A stretch of DNA of 64,000 nucleotides, from the NCBI RefSeq assembly GCF_000315915.1, contig NC_020189.1, positions 186,001-250,000 of the forward strand. Direction: 5' to 3'. A program made the position numbers and the translations under genes. The notes under the pieces were generated by a model, which saw only the letters and a list, made by a program, of their open reading frames with translations, did not search any database and was not told the DNA's origin. The DNA comes from Henningerozyma blattae CBS 6284 (taxonomy: Eukaryota > Ascomycota > Saccharomycetes > Saccharomycetales > Saccharomycetaceae). Shown in pieces: positions 10,386 through 20,033 of the stretch (position 1 is its first letter; each line of letters starts with the position of its first letter).

Positions 10386-12527
10386 ATGGGTGTCAGATCG
10401 GGTTCAAGAGAGATGCAACAGCGTGACCGCAACGAAGGGGGTGGGAATGGAAATAGTGGAGGAAGCTCTGGTGGGCTAGTTTCTTCATTGATGAAATCAT
10501 GGAGAATTTCTTCTTCCTCTTCACACTCTTCTCAAGCTCGAAGCTCCGGTGGTAGGACTTCAAATATGTCAACCCCCGCTCATATAAATAGTAGTGACAT
10601 GGCTGATACTGAGAATAATGGGAACTTCGATGCCATGATTAGACAGCAAATTCCTACGGGGCATACTTCACAAAGTCCATTGAGATATTCCTCTACGTCT
10701 GAAAGTCCAAAGCCTTCGATGTTTCATTCTCGATCTCACCATCAACATAGTCATCATAAGCACCTACATCATCACCATCATTATAATCCTAATAATAGCT
10801 CTAATAATAATACTTCTATTAATAGTAATTATATTGAAGGTAGCACCGGCGGAAGTTCTTCGCATAAAAGAACAGATAAAGTATTCCAGGATCTAGACGA
10901 AGATTGGAGTGCAGTTATTGACGATTATAACATGCCAATTCCAATGATTGCAAATGGAGGTATTGCCGCGGGTGTAGGTGATAGCGGAACCTGTACGAGT
11001 ACTTCGTCTTTAAACAATGATTTCTCTATACCTATAACTCCAAAAGTCACCAATCAGGAGATCTTATCTAATACGCCTTCCTCGGTAGGAAATTATATGC
11101 CAGGAGGCACTCCTTTACGAACTTTATCTAACAGCATACATCCAACTCTATCAGGATCGGTAACAAATTTTACATATCCACAATTACCCCAATTTGGTCA
11201 TGCGCTAAATGGTCCAGATTTCAATAGTAGTCATTCACTTGTAACAACCACTACCGCAGACAGAAAATCTCATAAAGAACTTGAAAATGAGCGTGATATT
11301 GAAAAAGTAAATTCAATCGTTAATAGAATGGCAAAATTTGATGCTATTATTAAGGATAAGCATATTATTAATCTCCAAGATCTAAGAGAGATTAGTTGGA
11401 ATGGTGTACCTAAACCTCAGAGAGCAACTGTTTGGAAATTACTGGTAGGTTATTTGCCTGTTAATACAAGGAGACAACAACCTTTATTGAATAGAAAACG
11501 TAAAGAATATTCAGATGGTTTAAAGCATACGTTTTCCAATGATCATTCAAGAGATGAACCGACTTGGCATCAGATTGAAATCGATATTCCAAGGACAAAT
11601 CCTCATATAACACTATATCAATTTAAATCAGTCCAGAAAAGTTTACAAAGAATTTTATATTTATGGGCGATTAGACACCCAGCGAGTGGTTATGTTCAAG
11701 GGATTAATGACATCGTGACTCCTTTTTTTCAAACTTTTTTAACAGAATATTTATCAGTCTCACAAATTGATGATGTGGAAAAACTAGATCCAGAAACATA
11801 TATGACATCCGATCAGATTAATAATCTCGAAGCAGATACATTTTGGTGTTTAACAAAGGTTTTAGAACAAATTACTGATAATTATATCCATGGCCAGCCA
11901 GGTATCTTGAAACAAGTTAAAAATTTAAGTCAATTAGTGAAAAGAATTGACTCAAAATTATATAAGCATTTCCAGAACGAACATGTTGAATTTATTCAAT
12001 TTGCTTTTAGATGGATGAATTGCCTATTAATGAGAGAATTTCAAATGAAAGCAGTTATACGGATGTGGGATACCTATCTCGCGGAAACTTCAATTGATAC
12101 AAGTACAAACACATCAGCAAGTTTAACGTTAACCACATCAAATAATATTAATAATAATAATAACTTAAATGGTAATGGTAGTAATGATTTTCCACCACAT
12201 ACACCTACTCAAATATCGGCTCCAACGCTAGGTTCACCTTCAGTAGATTTCTCTTCTCCAAATGCAAGAAAAGCATCCTCTGGGAATACAGCTACTGATA
12301 TGAAGAGACAGAGACACACCTCATTAAACGAATTTCATGTCTTTGTATGTGCTGCCTTTTTAATTAAATGGAGTGAAAAATTAATTAGAATGGATTTCCA
12401 ATCAATTATTACTTTTTTGCAAAATCCTCCCACTAAGGACTGGTCAGAAACTGATATTGAAATGCTTCTTGGTGAAGCTTATATCTGGCAATCTTTGTAT
12501 AAAGATGCAACTTCTCACTGGTTGTAA
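10386..12527 (+). CDS. GYP1: Rab GTPase-activating protein of the Golgi (TBC domain)
   Basis: Stimulates GTP hydrolysis by Ypt1 and other Rabs at the cis-Golgi. The protein has 713 residues counted from the ATG at 10386. The first 300 are low complexity, with His-rich and Ser/Asn-rich runs. The TBC domain starts near residue 330 (ISWNGVPKPQRATVWKLLVG). The arginine finger is Arg403 in IDIPRT and the glutamine finger is Gln438 in YVQGIND. A roughly 80-residue Ser/Thr/Asn-rich insert interrupts the domain before SLNEFHVFVCAAFLIKW. The C-terminus KDATSHWL is conserved. Confidence 0.94.
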   Translation: MGVRSGSREMQQRDRNEGGGNGNSGGSSGGLVSSLMKSWRISSSSSHSSQARSSGGRTSNMSTPAHINSSDMADTENNGNFDAMIRQQIPTGHTSQSPLRYSSTSESPKPSMFHSRSHHQHSHHKHLHHHHHYNPNNSSNNNTSINSNYIEGSTGGSSSHKRTDKVFQDLDEDWSAVIDDYNMPIPMIANGGIAAGVGDSGTCTSTSSLNNDFSIPITPKVTNQEILSNTPSSVGNYMPGGTPLRTLSNSIHPTLSGSVTNFTYPQLPQFGHALNGPDFNSSHSLVTTTTADRKSHKELENERDIEKVNSIVNRMAKFDAIIKDKHIINLQDLREISWNGVPKPQRATVWKLLVGYLPVNTRRQQPLLNRKRKEYSDGLKHTFSNDHSRDEPTWHQIEIDIPRTNPHITLYQFKSVQKSLQRILYLWAIRHPASGYVQGINDIVTPFFQTFLTEYLSVSQIDDVEKLDPETYMTSDQINNLEADTFWCLTKVLEQITDNYIHGQPGILKQVKNLSQLVKRIDSKLYKHFQNEHVEFIQFAFRWMNCLLMREFQMKAVIRMWDTYLAETSIDTSTNTSASLTLTTSNNINNNNNLNGNGSNDFPPHTPTQISAPTLGSPSVDFSSPNARKASSGNTATDMKRQRHTSLNEFHVFVCAAFLIKWSEKLIRMDFQSIITFLQNPPTKDWSETDIEMLLGEAYIWQSLYKDATSHWL

Positions 12528-13423
12528 TTGAGAAAAAAACATTTACCGGACATCTAAATTTATTAACAATCTCCTTTTCTCTCTTCCTTTTTGTTTATGC
12601 ATCCTCTACACTTGTTTTTAATATTTTAATCTTCTAATAAATAAATAGCACTTAATGCATTATTCTGTTATTCTTTTTAATCTTTTTTAAATATTTTTTT
12701 TTCAATCTTTATACACATTCTATTGATTTGTATTTTATTATAAGGTTTTCTATTGAAAACTTAGATATTCTAACTCTTAATTTTCTAAGAAAAGTATAGC
12801 CACTATATGTTACTAACAGCATGATAACTTTCAGGCTCAAGTAAGTTAATTATATACTGGTAAAAAAATAATAGCACCTATTATACAATATTTGGTCTTA
12901 TAATATTTTCAACATGTGATGAAGAAAGGTTTACAAAATAATTTTATGGAAATTCTTTTTCTATTTTAATTGCAAAAGGTAGCGTAAGAATGCAGATTAT
13001 CCTATTGTATTATAAATGATTCTATATTTGCTTAATATGTAAAATTTGAAATGTCAATGCTATTATAGTTGTTAAATTACGGAGTGCTTAACTGCAGCCT
13101 GGTACTCATTAAAAGTCAAAGATGCTAAAATATTCATTATTAATAGTTTTTCAAAAAGATGTCTTAAAACCCCTTTAGTCGTTTCAACTATTTTTAAATG
13201 GTTCCGCTAAAGACATCTATAGCACGGTTTTGAAAAAAAAAATAAAAAATAGAAAAAAAAAAATAGATGTAGTAAGGAAAGGAAGTATTAAAATAACGTC
13301 TACTAACTCATCTTGACTAAAATTTTAAATAGTTTCGTTTTCTGTATATTTAAGGTACTTGAGCGTATACATCTAATCTTAGAATATACATATTAGCGTT
13401 GGTTTTATCCAGAGAAAAGATAA
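12528..13423. other. Intergenic region, GYP1-TRZ1
   Basis: About 900 bp of AT-rich DNA. It contains a weak inverted repeat near 13157-13218 and a lone TACTAAC near 12808 with a following CAG but no matching 5' splice site upstream. I see no gene. Confidence 0.5.
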
Positions 13424-15955
13424 ATGTTTTCAATAACGCCAGTAGTTGTTCCTAGTTCAGACACCAGAAATCCTTTACTGTTGCTTCAAACAAATCATGG
13501 TGAAAAATATTTAATTGGAAATATTCCAGAAGGCACTCAACGATCATTTATTGAAAGTAAAGTCAAATTATCAAAATTAAAAAATATTTTTTTAACCGGT
13601 ACTTTACAGTGGGATAGAATTGGTGGCCTTCCAGGCTTGCTGTTAACTGCTGCAGATCAAGGGAGAAATGATATAACTTTCCATAGTGGTAATCAATTAT
13701 TGGATTTTATGATCGCTTCATGGAGATATTTTGTTTATAGGCCAAAAGTTAACTTAAAATATAACATCCTTTCAGATAATGAAATTTATCATGATAAGCA
13801 CTTAACAGTCAGAGCATTCGTTATATCCCCATATAATTCGTCTGGCTATAAAAGTAGCGTACCAGATAAAGAAATCATGGATGATGTTATATCCAAAATG
13901 TTCCCTGAAAATCCTATTCAAAAAAGATTTACTCCAGGTTTTGATCCTTACTTGAACATTTCATTACCGTGCATGGAAGACCAAAGGAATTCAACAAGTT
14001 ACGAAATATGCTTTAATCCTATACGGGGTCGTTTTCAGTTGAAAAAAGCTTTAGAATTAGGTATTCCAAAGGGCCCTTTGTTCGCAAGGCTCTCTAAGGG
14101 TGAAACGGTCAAATTAGAGGATGGATCCGAGATTAAGCCACAGCAAGTCTTAGATGAGGACCGTAAGTTTTGCAAAATATTGATATTGGATCTTCTAGAT
14201 GATAACTTTGTCAACAATGCTTTTCTAAGATTCAGGGAATATGATACATCTGATCTTGGAGCGGTATATTATTTTTTAACAGAAAATGTTCATATTAATT
14301 CTAGCTTAATAGAGTTTATGGAATTATTTGGTTCAAATGTTGATCATTTTGTTTCGCATCCAAGGTTATGTCCTGATCATTTGGTTTTTAAGGGATCTAC
14401 AATCACTACTTTAAAGTTAAAATCTCTACAGGTTCATAACTATAATTTGCCAAGAATTAATGACGATTTGGCAAAAGAATTCTATGAATGCTTTAATAAA
14501 AATTTAGACAATTCCTTTGTAAAATTTAACAACTCACCGCTAAACTCTTCGTTATCATCAGTTATTCCGGGAAATAAAGTTCATATTTTGGAAGTTAATA
14601 ATTCTATTCAACTAGATGCCTGTTCTGCCAACACGAGTCCAAAAGTGACCTGTTTAAAATCACATTTAGATCACTTTGATTGGGAAACTACGTATAATAA
14701 ACATGTTGTTCCCCTAAATATTTCAGCATCTTCATTTGAAAATACTGTAAAATCTGAATTAAATATAAACCATTTTAATGAAAAGCCCAATAAAGATGTA
14801 GAGGTAGTCACTCTTGGAACAGGTAGTGCTCTGCCTTCAAAGTATAGAAACGTTCTGTCATCACTGCTCAAAATTCCCTATACTCAGTCTGATAGTAAAA
14901 TTATTGATAGATACATCATGTTAGATGCAGGAGAAAATACAATCGGTACAATGAGAAGGTTATTTGACGAGCAACAATTGTCTGTTATTTTTAAAAATCT
15001 CAAACTATTATATTTAAGTCACCAACATGCAGACCATCATCTTGGTATTATCTCTATTTTAACTAACTGGTATAAATATAATAAATCAGATCCTAACAAA
15101 AAAATATATCTTGTCATTCCTTGGCAATATAACAAATTCATTGAAGAATGTTTACCATTAGAGGGACGTGAATTGCTTTCCAGAGTCGTATATATTAATT
15201 GTGAAGATCTTTTGTACAATTTTTCTTCAGATGTCTTGTCAAAGAAGTATACCAAAGCAAACAATGATGGTGATTATGATCATCCTAACAAACGACGTTT
15301 GGTTGAAAGAGACCACGTCAAATCAGGCATAAGTTATTCGAGGATTTATGACATGTTTAAAGAATTAGATATAGTAGAATTTCAAACATGCCGAGCTATA
15401 CATTGCAATTGGGCATATTCCAATTCAATTACCTTTCATATGGATGAGTTTCATAAGCAAACTTTCAAAATATCATACTCTGGTGATACTAGACCTAATG
15501 TTGAAGAATTCTCAAAACATATTGGATTAGATTCCGATCTATTAATACATGAAGCTTCCTTAGAGAATAATCTTCTGAAGGATGCGATTAAAAAACAGCA
15601 CTGTACCATCAATGAAGCTATTAAAGTTTCTAATGAGATGAATGCTAAAAAATTGATTCTGACCCATTTCTCTCAAAGATATCCTAAGGTGCCATCCCTG
15701 GATAACAACATTGAAGTGTTAGCCAGCGAATTTTGTTTTGCATTCGATGGCTTGATTGTGAAATATGATAGACTGGGTGATCAACAGAAGTATTTCTCAA
15801 TGCTAAACAAAATTTTTATAGAAGAACAAACAATGGAAGATATTGAAAAGAGTCTTGATTCTAAAGATATATTATCTGATATCGCTATGAAAGGAAACAA
15901 ACAAGCCAAAAAGGGAAAGAAAAAAATAGCGAGCGATAGAATAAACGACTTATAA
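13424..15955 (+). CDS. TRZ1: tRNase Z, tRNA 3'-end endonuclease (long form)
   Basis: Cleaves the 3' trailer from precursor tRNAs in nucleus and mitochondria. It is a long-form ELAC2-type enzyme of 843 residues (S. cerevisiae 838). The N-terminal half is the degenerate metallo-beta-lactamase domain (GTLQWDRIGGLPGLLLT near residue 60). The C-terminal half carries the zinc-binding motif SHQHADHH (His533, His535, Asp537, His538). It also has later ligands in SGDTRP, HEASL and THFSQRY. The tail is Lys-rich. Convergent with VPS5, matching YKR079C/YKR078W order. Confidence 0.95.
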   Translation: MFSITPVVVPSSDTRNPLLLLQTNHGEKYLIGNIPEGTQRSFIESKVKLSKLKNIFLTGTLQWDRIGGLPGLLLTAADQGRNDITFHSGNQLLDFMIASWRYFVYRPKVNLKYNILSDNEIYHDKHLTVRAFVISPYNSSGYKSSVPDKEIMDDVISKMFPENPIQKRFTPGFDPYLNISLPCMEDQRNSTSYEICFNPIRGRFQLKKALELGIPKGPLFARLSKGETVKLEDGSEIKPQQVLDEDRKFCKILILDLLDDNFVNNAFLRFREYDTSDLGAVYYFLTENVHINSSLIEFMELFGSNVDHFVSHPRLCPDHLVFKGSTITTLKLKSLQVHNYNLPRINDDLAKEFYECFNKNLDNSFVKFNNSPLNSSLSSVIPGNKVHILEVNNSIQLDACSANTSPKVTCLKSHLDHFDWETTYNKHVVPLNISASSFENTVKSELNINHFNEKPNKDVEVVTLGTGSALPSKYRNVLSSLLKIPYTQSDSKIIDRYIMLDAGENTIGTMRRLFDEQQLSVIFKNLKLLYLSHQHADHHLGIISILTNWYKYNKSDPNKKIYLVIPWQYNKFIEECLPLEGRELLSRVVYINCEDLLYNFSSDVLSKKYTKANNDGDYDHPNKRRLVERDHVKSGISYSRIYDMFKELDIVEFQTCRAIHCNWAYSNSITFHMDEFHKQTFKISYSGDTRPNVEEFSKHIGLDSDLLIHEASLENNLLKDAIKKQHCTINEAIKVSNEMNAKKLILTHFSQRYPKVPSLDNNIEVLASEFCFAFDGLIVKYDRLGDQQKYFSMLNKIFIEEQTMEDIEKSLDSKDILSDIAMKGNKQAKKGKKKIASDRINDL

Positions 15956-16154
15956 TACTACTAATATATTTGAGCTTTTATCTTTAGTATATTATATTTA
16001 TATAAATAAAAAATCTTCTAATATATAGAATTATAATGTATCATAGATTTAACAAATTCAAATAGTTCATTACAGAGAAATATGGGTTTTGCTGAGGGTC
16101 TTAGGAGGTTTATAAAGTTTGCTCTTTTATAACAATGCAATAGCTACTATATCA

Positions 16155-18524
16155 TCATAGATAATTCTGATAGAAGGTCATCCATAATTCAATAGTTTCC
16201 TTTTGTGATTCTATTGAGGATTCTAAAAAAATTTCCATGCTGTTGCGGAATTCCTGAATCTTTTCAGTTTCAAAATGTGAAAGTTCTTTTTTAATTGTTT
16301 CACCAACTGAGGTCCAGGCATCATTTACCTTTTTAAACCTGATACTGATCGCATTAAAATCTGATTCTGCCCTCTTTCTTTTTTCATTATTAGCATTTTT
16401 ACCATTAGATGGTCCAAATTTTTCTAATTGGGTCTTATTTTTGTTGTAGTCATTTTCGACGATTACCTTATAGTAACCTAATCTAGCTCGTTGATTAAAT
16501 ATTGCTTTTACACTTGCCACTGATCTTATATATTCATCTAAGGTAGATCCTAACGTCAAAGCCTCCTGTAAAGATTTTCTATCAAGGGTTTCCTTTATTG
16601 CTTTATGAACTTTTGCGAATTCTGTTAGTAATTCAGCAGTTTTTTTTGTGGGTTCTAGATTTGATAAGGCATCGATAGAGGCAGCAAACTCTAGAACTAA
16701 ATTTGACATATCATTTCGCTGAGTATCAACAGATTCTAGAGCTCTATATAGGTTCGATAATTGTTCTTCAATAAGTTCACAATTTTCTACTTGAGTAATA
16801 AAGAATTCGTCAGGTTCCTGATATTTTGGATAAGACGAAAATGATAAAGACATGCTCATAAAGCCTTTTCGTTGGTCACCTGCTAAACCACCACTTTTCA
16901 TTACAATATTGGCATCTTCTTGGCCTAATAATTTAATTTCACTAATTTGGATTTCAGATAAATCGTTACTGTCGTTAGAAGCATTCGAACCAGAATAAAA
17001 TTCGCGAGTTTTTGCATCAAACGTAAAATTTGAACTTTGTAAAAACAGTTGGAAATCGTTGTCATTTTGTAAAATAGGATCACAGGATATTCTTATCAGC
17101 ATATTCTGCATTTGTAATCGTCTGTTTTCTATAAAATCTTGTTTAAACTTCCCTATCATTTGTTTTTCAGGTGGTGGAGGAATAATTTTACCCCAGTTAT
17201 TATTCTGTAATTGTCGATATAGCCATCTAAAATCAGAATAACGTCTATTCACTTGTGAATAGTTTGGGGTTAAGCCATCACATTTGGATATTACAGTGTA
17301 TTCAACATGGGCAGATGTCATTTCTCCAACAGTTACCGGATCAATAACTTCGATTTCAAACTTCATTAGAGGCATTGCTGGCTCTTCTTCCAGTAGTACT
17401 GGTACAACATTTTCTAACTCATCTGGATGGAGTGGAGTATCTGAATCGATACGGGTATCAGATGTAGGGTCTGCTGAACTCTCCTTTTGAAATTTATCGC
17501 TAGCTTTAGAAAATATGGCATCAGTAGAATGCTCCGTTCCATCGTTAGAATTCTCGTGAGATTTTTTAAGTTCAGGGGACTCTAGAGTTAAATCAAATAA
17601 CGGTTTTGTAGCCTGCTCAACAATATCATTTTTGAAATCTTTAGTTATAGAGTCCTGTGCACTATTAGTTTGGGAACCTTGGAGTATCTTCTGTTTTTCT
17701 GTTACAAATTTAGATAATGGATCAGAGATATTTGTCATAGTATCTGTAGTTTTATCTGTAGAGGAAACAGTAGTGCTGTTAATAGATTCTTGTGTCTTAA
17801 CAGTTGCATATGCTGATTCGATTGGCTGTGATGTTGCAGTAGTATCAATGCTGGTTGTGTTTGCGACCCTCTTTAAAGGTCGACGGCGTATTCTAGGTGC
17901 TTTAAACAATAATTGTATTTGTTTTGAATTAATATTTGAGGTAATAATATTATTTTGTTGGTGTGTAGTTTCTTCTTCATTCTCTTCAGAGAGATTCAGT
18001 GGAGACTTGAAAGTAGAAGCAAATAAAGGTTCATCAGAAGATTGAGGATTAAATATATTGGTAGAGTCCTGATTTAATGAAGTTACAAGGTCAGTCTCTG
18101 GGGCCAAAGAATCTAGAAGCGAAGAGCCTACTAATAACGAATCATTTTGAGTTTGAGAGGTAAGGTGATCAGATATTTCTGCTTGATTTAAAATGGAATT
18201 TTCTGACTCCATAGTGTTGCCATTATTTGATTCTTTATTGGTAAAAGTCTGATTATCAAATATCGGAGAAGTATTATGAAGCAACGCAGAGGTTTCAAAG
18301 GGATTTTCGAAATCCCTTAGCTCTTCCTGGTGATTTAATCGCTGATTAGAGGATATATCATCTATTTCCTTATTAATCGCATTGTCATCATTAAATATAT
18401 TAATATCAGTTGTCTGATCGACTGAGTTAGAAATCCTGGTAATATCTTCTAAAGGTTTGTCATTTGTAGGAGCCAAATCGTCCCAAACTGGAGCAGCCAA
18501 AGCGTCTTCTCCATCAAAGTTCAT
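16155..18524 (-). CDS. VPS5: Retromer sorting nexin Vps5 (PX-BAR)
   Basis: Membrane-bending subunit of retromer that partners Vps17 in endosome-to-Golgi retrieval of Vps10 and other cargo. The 789 residues comprise a disordered Ser/Thr/Asn-rich N-terminus (1-380), a PX domain binding PI3P (about 385-500; RRYSDFRWLYRQL and the loop PPPPEKQMIG) and a C-terminal BAR coiled coil (about 555-789). In S. cerevisiae both VPS5 (675 aa) and its duplicate YKR078W (585 aa) survive. Length and the long N-terminus favour VPS5. Confidence 0.92.
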   Translation of the reverse strand: MNFDGEDALAAPVWDDLAPTNDKPLEDITRISNSVDQTTDINIFNDDNAINKEIDDISSNQRLNHQEELRDFENPFETSALLHNTSPIFDNQTFTNKESNNGNTMESENSILNQAEISDHLTSQTQNDSLLVGSSLLDSLAPETDLVTSLNQDSTNIFNPQSSDEPLFASTFKSPLNLSEENEEETTHQQNNIITSNINSKQIQLLFKAPRIRRRPLKRVANTTSIDTTATSQPIESAYATVKTQESINSTTVSSTDKTTDTMTNISDPLSKFVTEKQKILQGSQTNSAQDSITKDFKNDIVEQATKPLFDLTLESPELKKSHENSNDGTEHSTDAIFSKASDKFQKESSADPTSDTRIDSDTPLHPDELENVVPVLLEEEPAMPLMKFEIEVIDPVTVGEMTSAHVEYTVISKCDGLTPNYSQVNRRYSDFRWLYRQLQNNNWGKIIPPPPEKQMIGKFKQDFIENRRLQMQNMLIRISCDPILQNDNDFQLFLQSSNFTFDAKTREFYSGSNASNDSNDLSEIQISEIKLLGQEDANIVMKSGGLAGDQRKGFMSMSLSFSSYPKYQEPDEFFITQVENCELIEEQLSNLYRALESVDTQRNDMSNLVLEFAASIDALSNLEPTKKTAELLTEFAKVHKAIKETLDRKSLQEALTLGSTLDEYIRSVASVKAIFNQRARLGYYKVIVENDYNKNKTQLEKFGPSNGKNANNEKRKRAESDFNAISIRFKKVNDAWTSVGETIKKELSHFETEKIQEFRNSMEIFLESSIESQKETIELWMTFYQNYL

Positions 18525-18869
18525 TGCTAGTTAGAGGGTTTCACTATATTGAATTGGATACTATATTTTTAAGTGAAGTTAATGAATATTTAAATGGCTT
18601 CAGCTTACTATATTTAATGTTACACAGTCACTATAACTGGGATATGCTTATCTTTTTCACGTAATTGAGGAGTTCCTATTACGTTTAAAAAAGTTCCGTT
18701 TCCGACCAAGTCTTCAAAAGTCTTAGTGGGAAATTTTTGCTTTATAGCCGCATCTATACAAATTGATATCTGTACTACATAAAGAGTATAATAGTGGATT
18801 AGAAGAGTATGAGATTAATTTAAATCAATAAAAATAAAGTATATATTATTCCGAATTATTTAAAATAAC
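18525..18869. other. Intergenic region, VPS5-RPL3
   Basis: About 345 bp with no gene. In S. cerevisiae ALG8, MSA1, CYT1 and YNG1 lie between VPS5 and RPL3. All four are absent here. Confidence 0.6.
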
Positions 18870-20033
18870 TTATAAATCCTTCTTCAAAGTACCCATGAAA
18901 GCGTGCTTTTCAGCAGGAGTTTGGAATCTACCCTTACCAAATTTAGAAGCAGTATCAATCCATTTCAAGGTAACTTCTTCCAAAGCCTTTCTGGAAGTGT
19001 GAGTGTATAAGGATTTTCTCAAAGTAACAACTCTCTTTCTGTTACCTGGGATAGAACCCTTCAACATGATGAAATCATTGTTAATGTGACCGTAGTGAAC
19101 GAAACCACCCATTGGGGTAACAGTCTTCTTGGTTCTGTCGAAGTTGGTAGCACCAGAAGCTTCATCACCAGCCTTACCGACTCTGTAAACCTTGTGGTTA
19201 ATAGAAGTTCTGTGGTGGTAACCGTTTTGACCAGCTCTAGCAACAGACCACATAACGTGGGCTGGATGCCATGGACCAATACAAGCAACCTTTCTCAAAC
19301 CTCTATGAGTCTTTCTTGGTAATCTCTTGGTACCCCATCTGTGGGTAACACCTTCGAAACCGTGACCCTTGGTGACAGCAACAACATCAATCAATTCGTT
19401 TTGTTCGAAGACAGAGTCAACAGAAACAGTCTTTTCGAAGTGTTCCTTAGCCCATTGGACCTTGTCAGCAATGGAACCACCATTCAATTGAACTTCAGCT
19501 AAGTGAGCCTTCTTTTGAGATAATGGAGTCTTTCTGATTTGAGTGTGAACCAAAACTCTGACAACAGAAGCATACTTGGTGATTCTAGCTAATTCTCTTT
19601 CAATAGAAGCTGGATCTTGAGCGTACTTAGCAGAGTACTTGGTGAAAGCCTTCTTCTTAGACTTGTACCAGTTCTTGTAGAATCTTCTCTTGACTTCATC
19701 AGATAAATGTTCGGCCCAGACGGTGGTTAGAGATCTCAAACCTCTTGGGGTTTCAACGTAACCAACAACACCGACGACAACAACAGGTGGAGTATCAACG
19801 ACTGTAACAGCTTCAACGACTTCTCTCTTGTGGAATTTGGAACCTGGTCTGTCTAAATCTCTGACAATGGTAGTCATACCAGCTTTGTAACCTAAGAAGG
19901 AAGTTAAGGCGACTGCCTTGGATTTATCATCCTTTGGGAAAGACTTAACTCTACCTCTGATGGAGGCAGCTCTCTTTCTTGGTAAGAAACCTAAATGACC
20001 GTGACGTGGAGCTTCGTACTTTCTGTGAGACAT
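18870..20033 (-). CDS. RPL3: 60S ribosomal protein uL3
   Basis: Large-subunit protein that reaches the peptidyl transferase centre. The start is taken at 20033 ([16 protein letters not shown]), giving the family-standard 387 residues; an in-frame ATG three codons upstream is not conserved. The tryptophan finger segment [17 protein letters not shown] and the methylated-His neighbourhood [12 protein letters not shown] are intact. Codon use is strongly biased, as expected for a highly expressed gene. It is the last gene of block 1, with 8.5 kb of non-coding DNA upstream. Confidence 0.98.
   Translation of the reverse strand: MSHRKYEAPRHGHLGFLPRKRAASIRGRVKSFPKDDKSKAVALTSFLGYKAGMTTIVRDLDRPGSKFHKREVVEAVTVVDTPPVVVVGVVGYVETPRGLRSLTTVWAEHLSDEVKRRFYKNWYKSKKKAFTKYSAKYAQDPASIERELARITKYASVVRVLVHTQIRKTPLSQKKAHLAEVQLNGGSIADKVQWAKEHFEKTVSVDSVFEQNELIDVVAVTKGHGFEGVTHRWGTKRLPRKTHRGLRKVACIGPWHPAHVMWSVARAGQNGYHHRTSINHKVYRVGKAGDEASGATNFDRTKKTVTPMGGFVHYGHINNDFIMLKGSIPGNRKRVVTLRKSLYTHTSRKALEEVTLKWIDTASKFGKGRFQTPAEKHAFMGTLKKDL

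Noticed and set aside
12800..12835. TACTAAC followed by TTTCAG, like an intron 3' end
   Set aside because: No GTATGT-type donor or open exon was found upstream in the GYP1-TRZ1 spacer.
13157..13218. Short inverted repeat AGATGTCTT / AAGACATCT
   Set aside because: Only 9 bp match with a 44-bp loop, which is readily expected in AT-rich DNA.
17632..18045. A 137-codon ORF antisense to VPS5, recalling S. cerevisiae VAM10
   Set aside because: No recognisable similarity could be established, and it lies over a low-complexity part of VPS5 where shadows are common.
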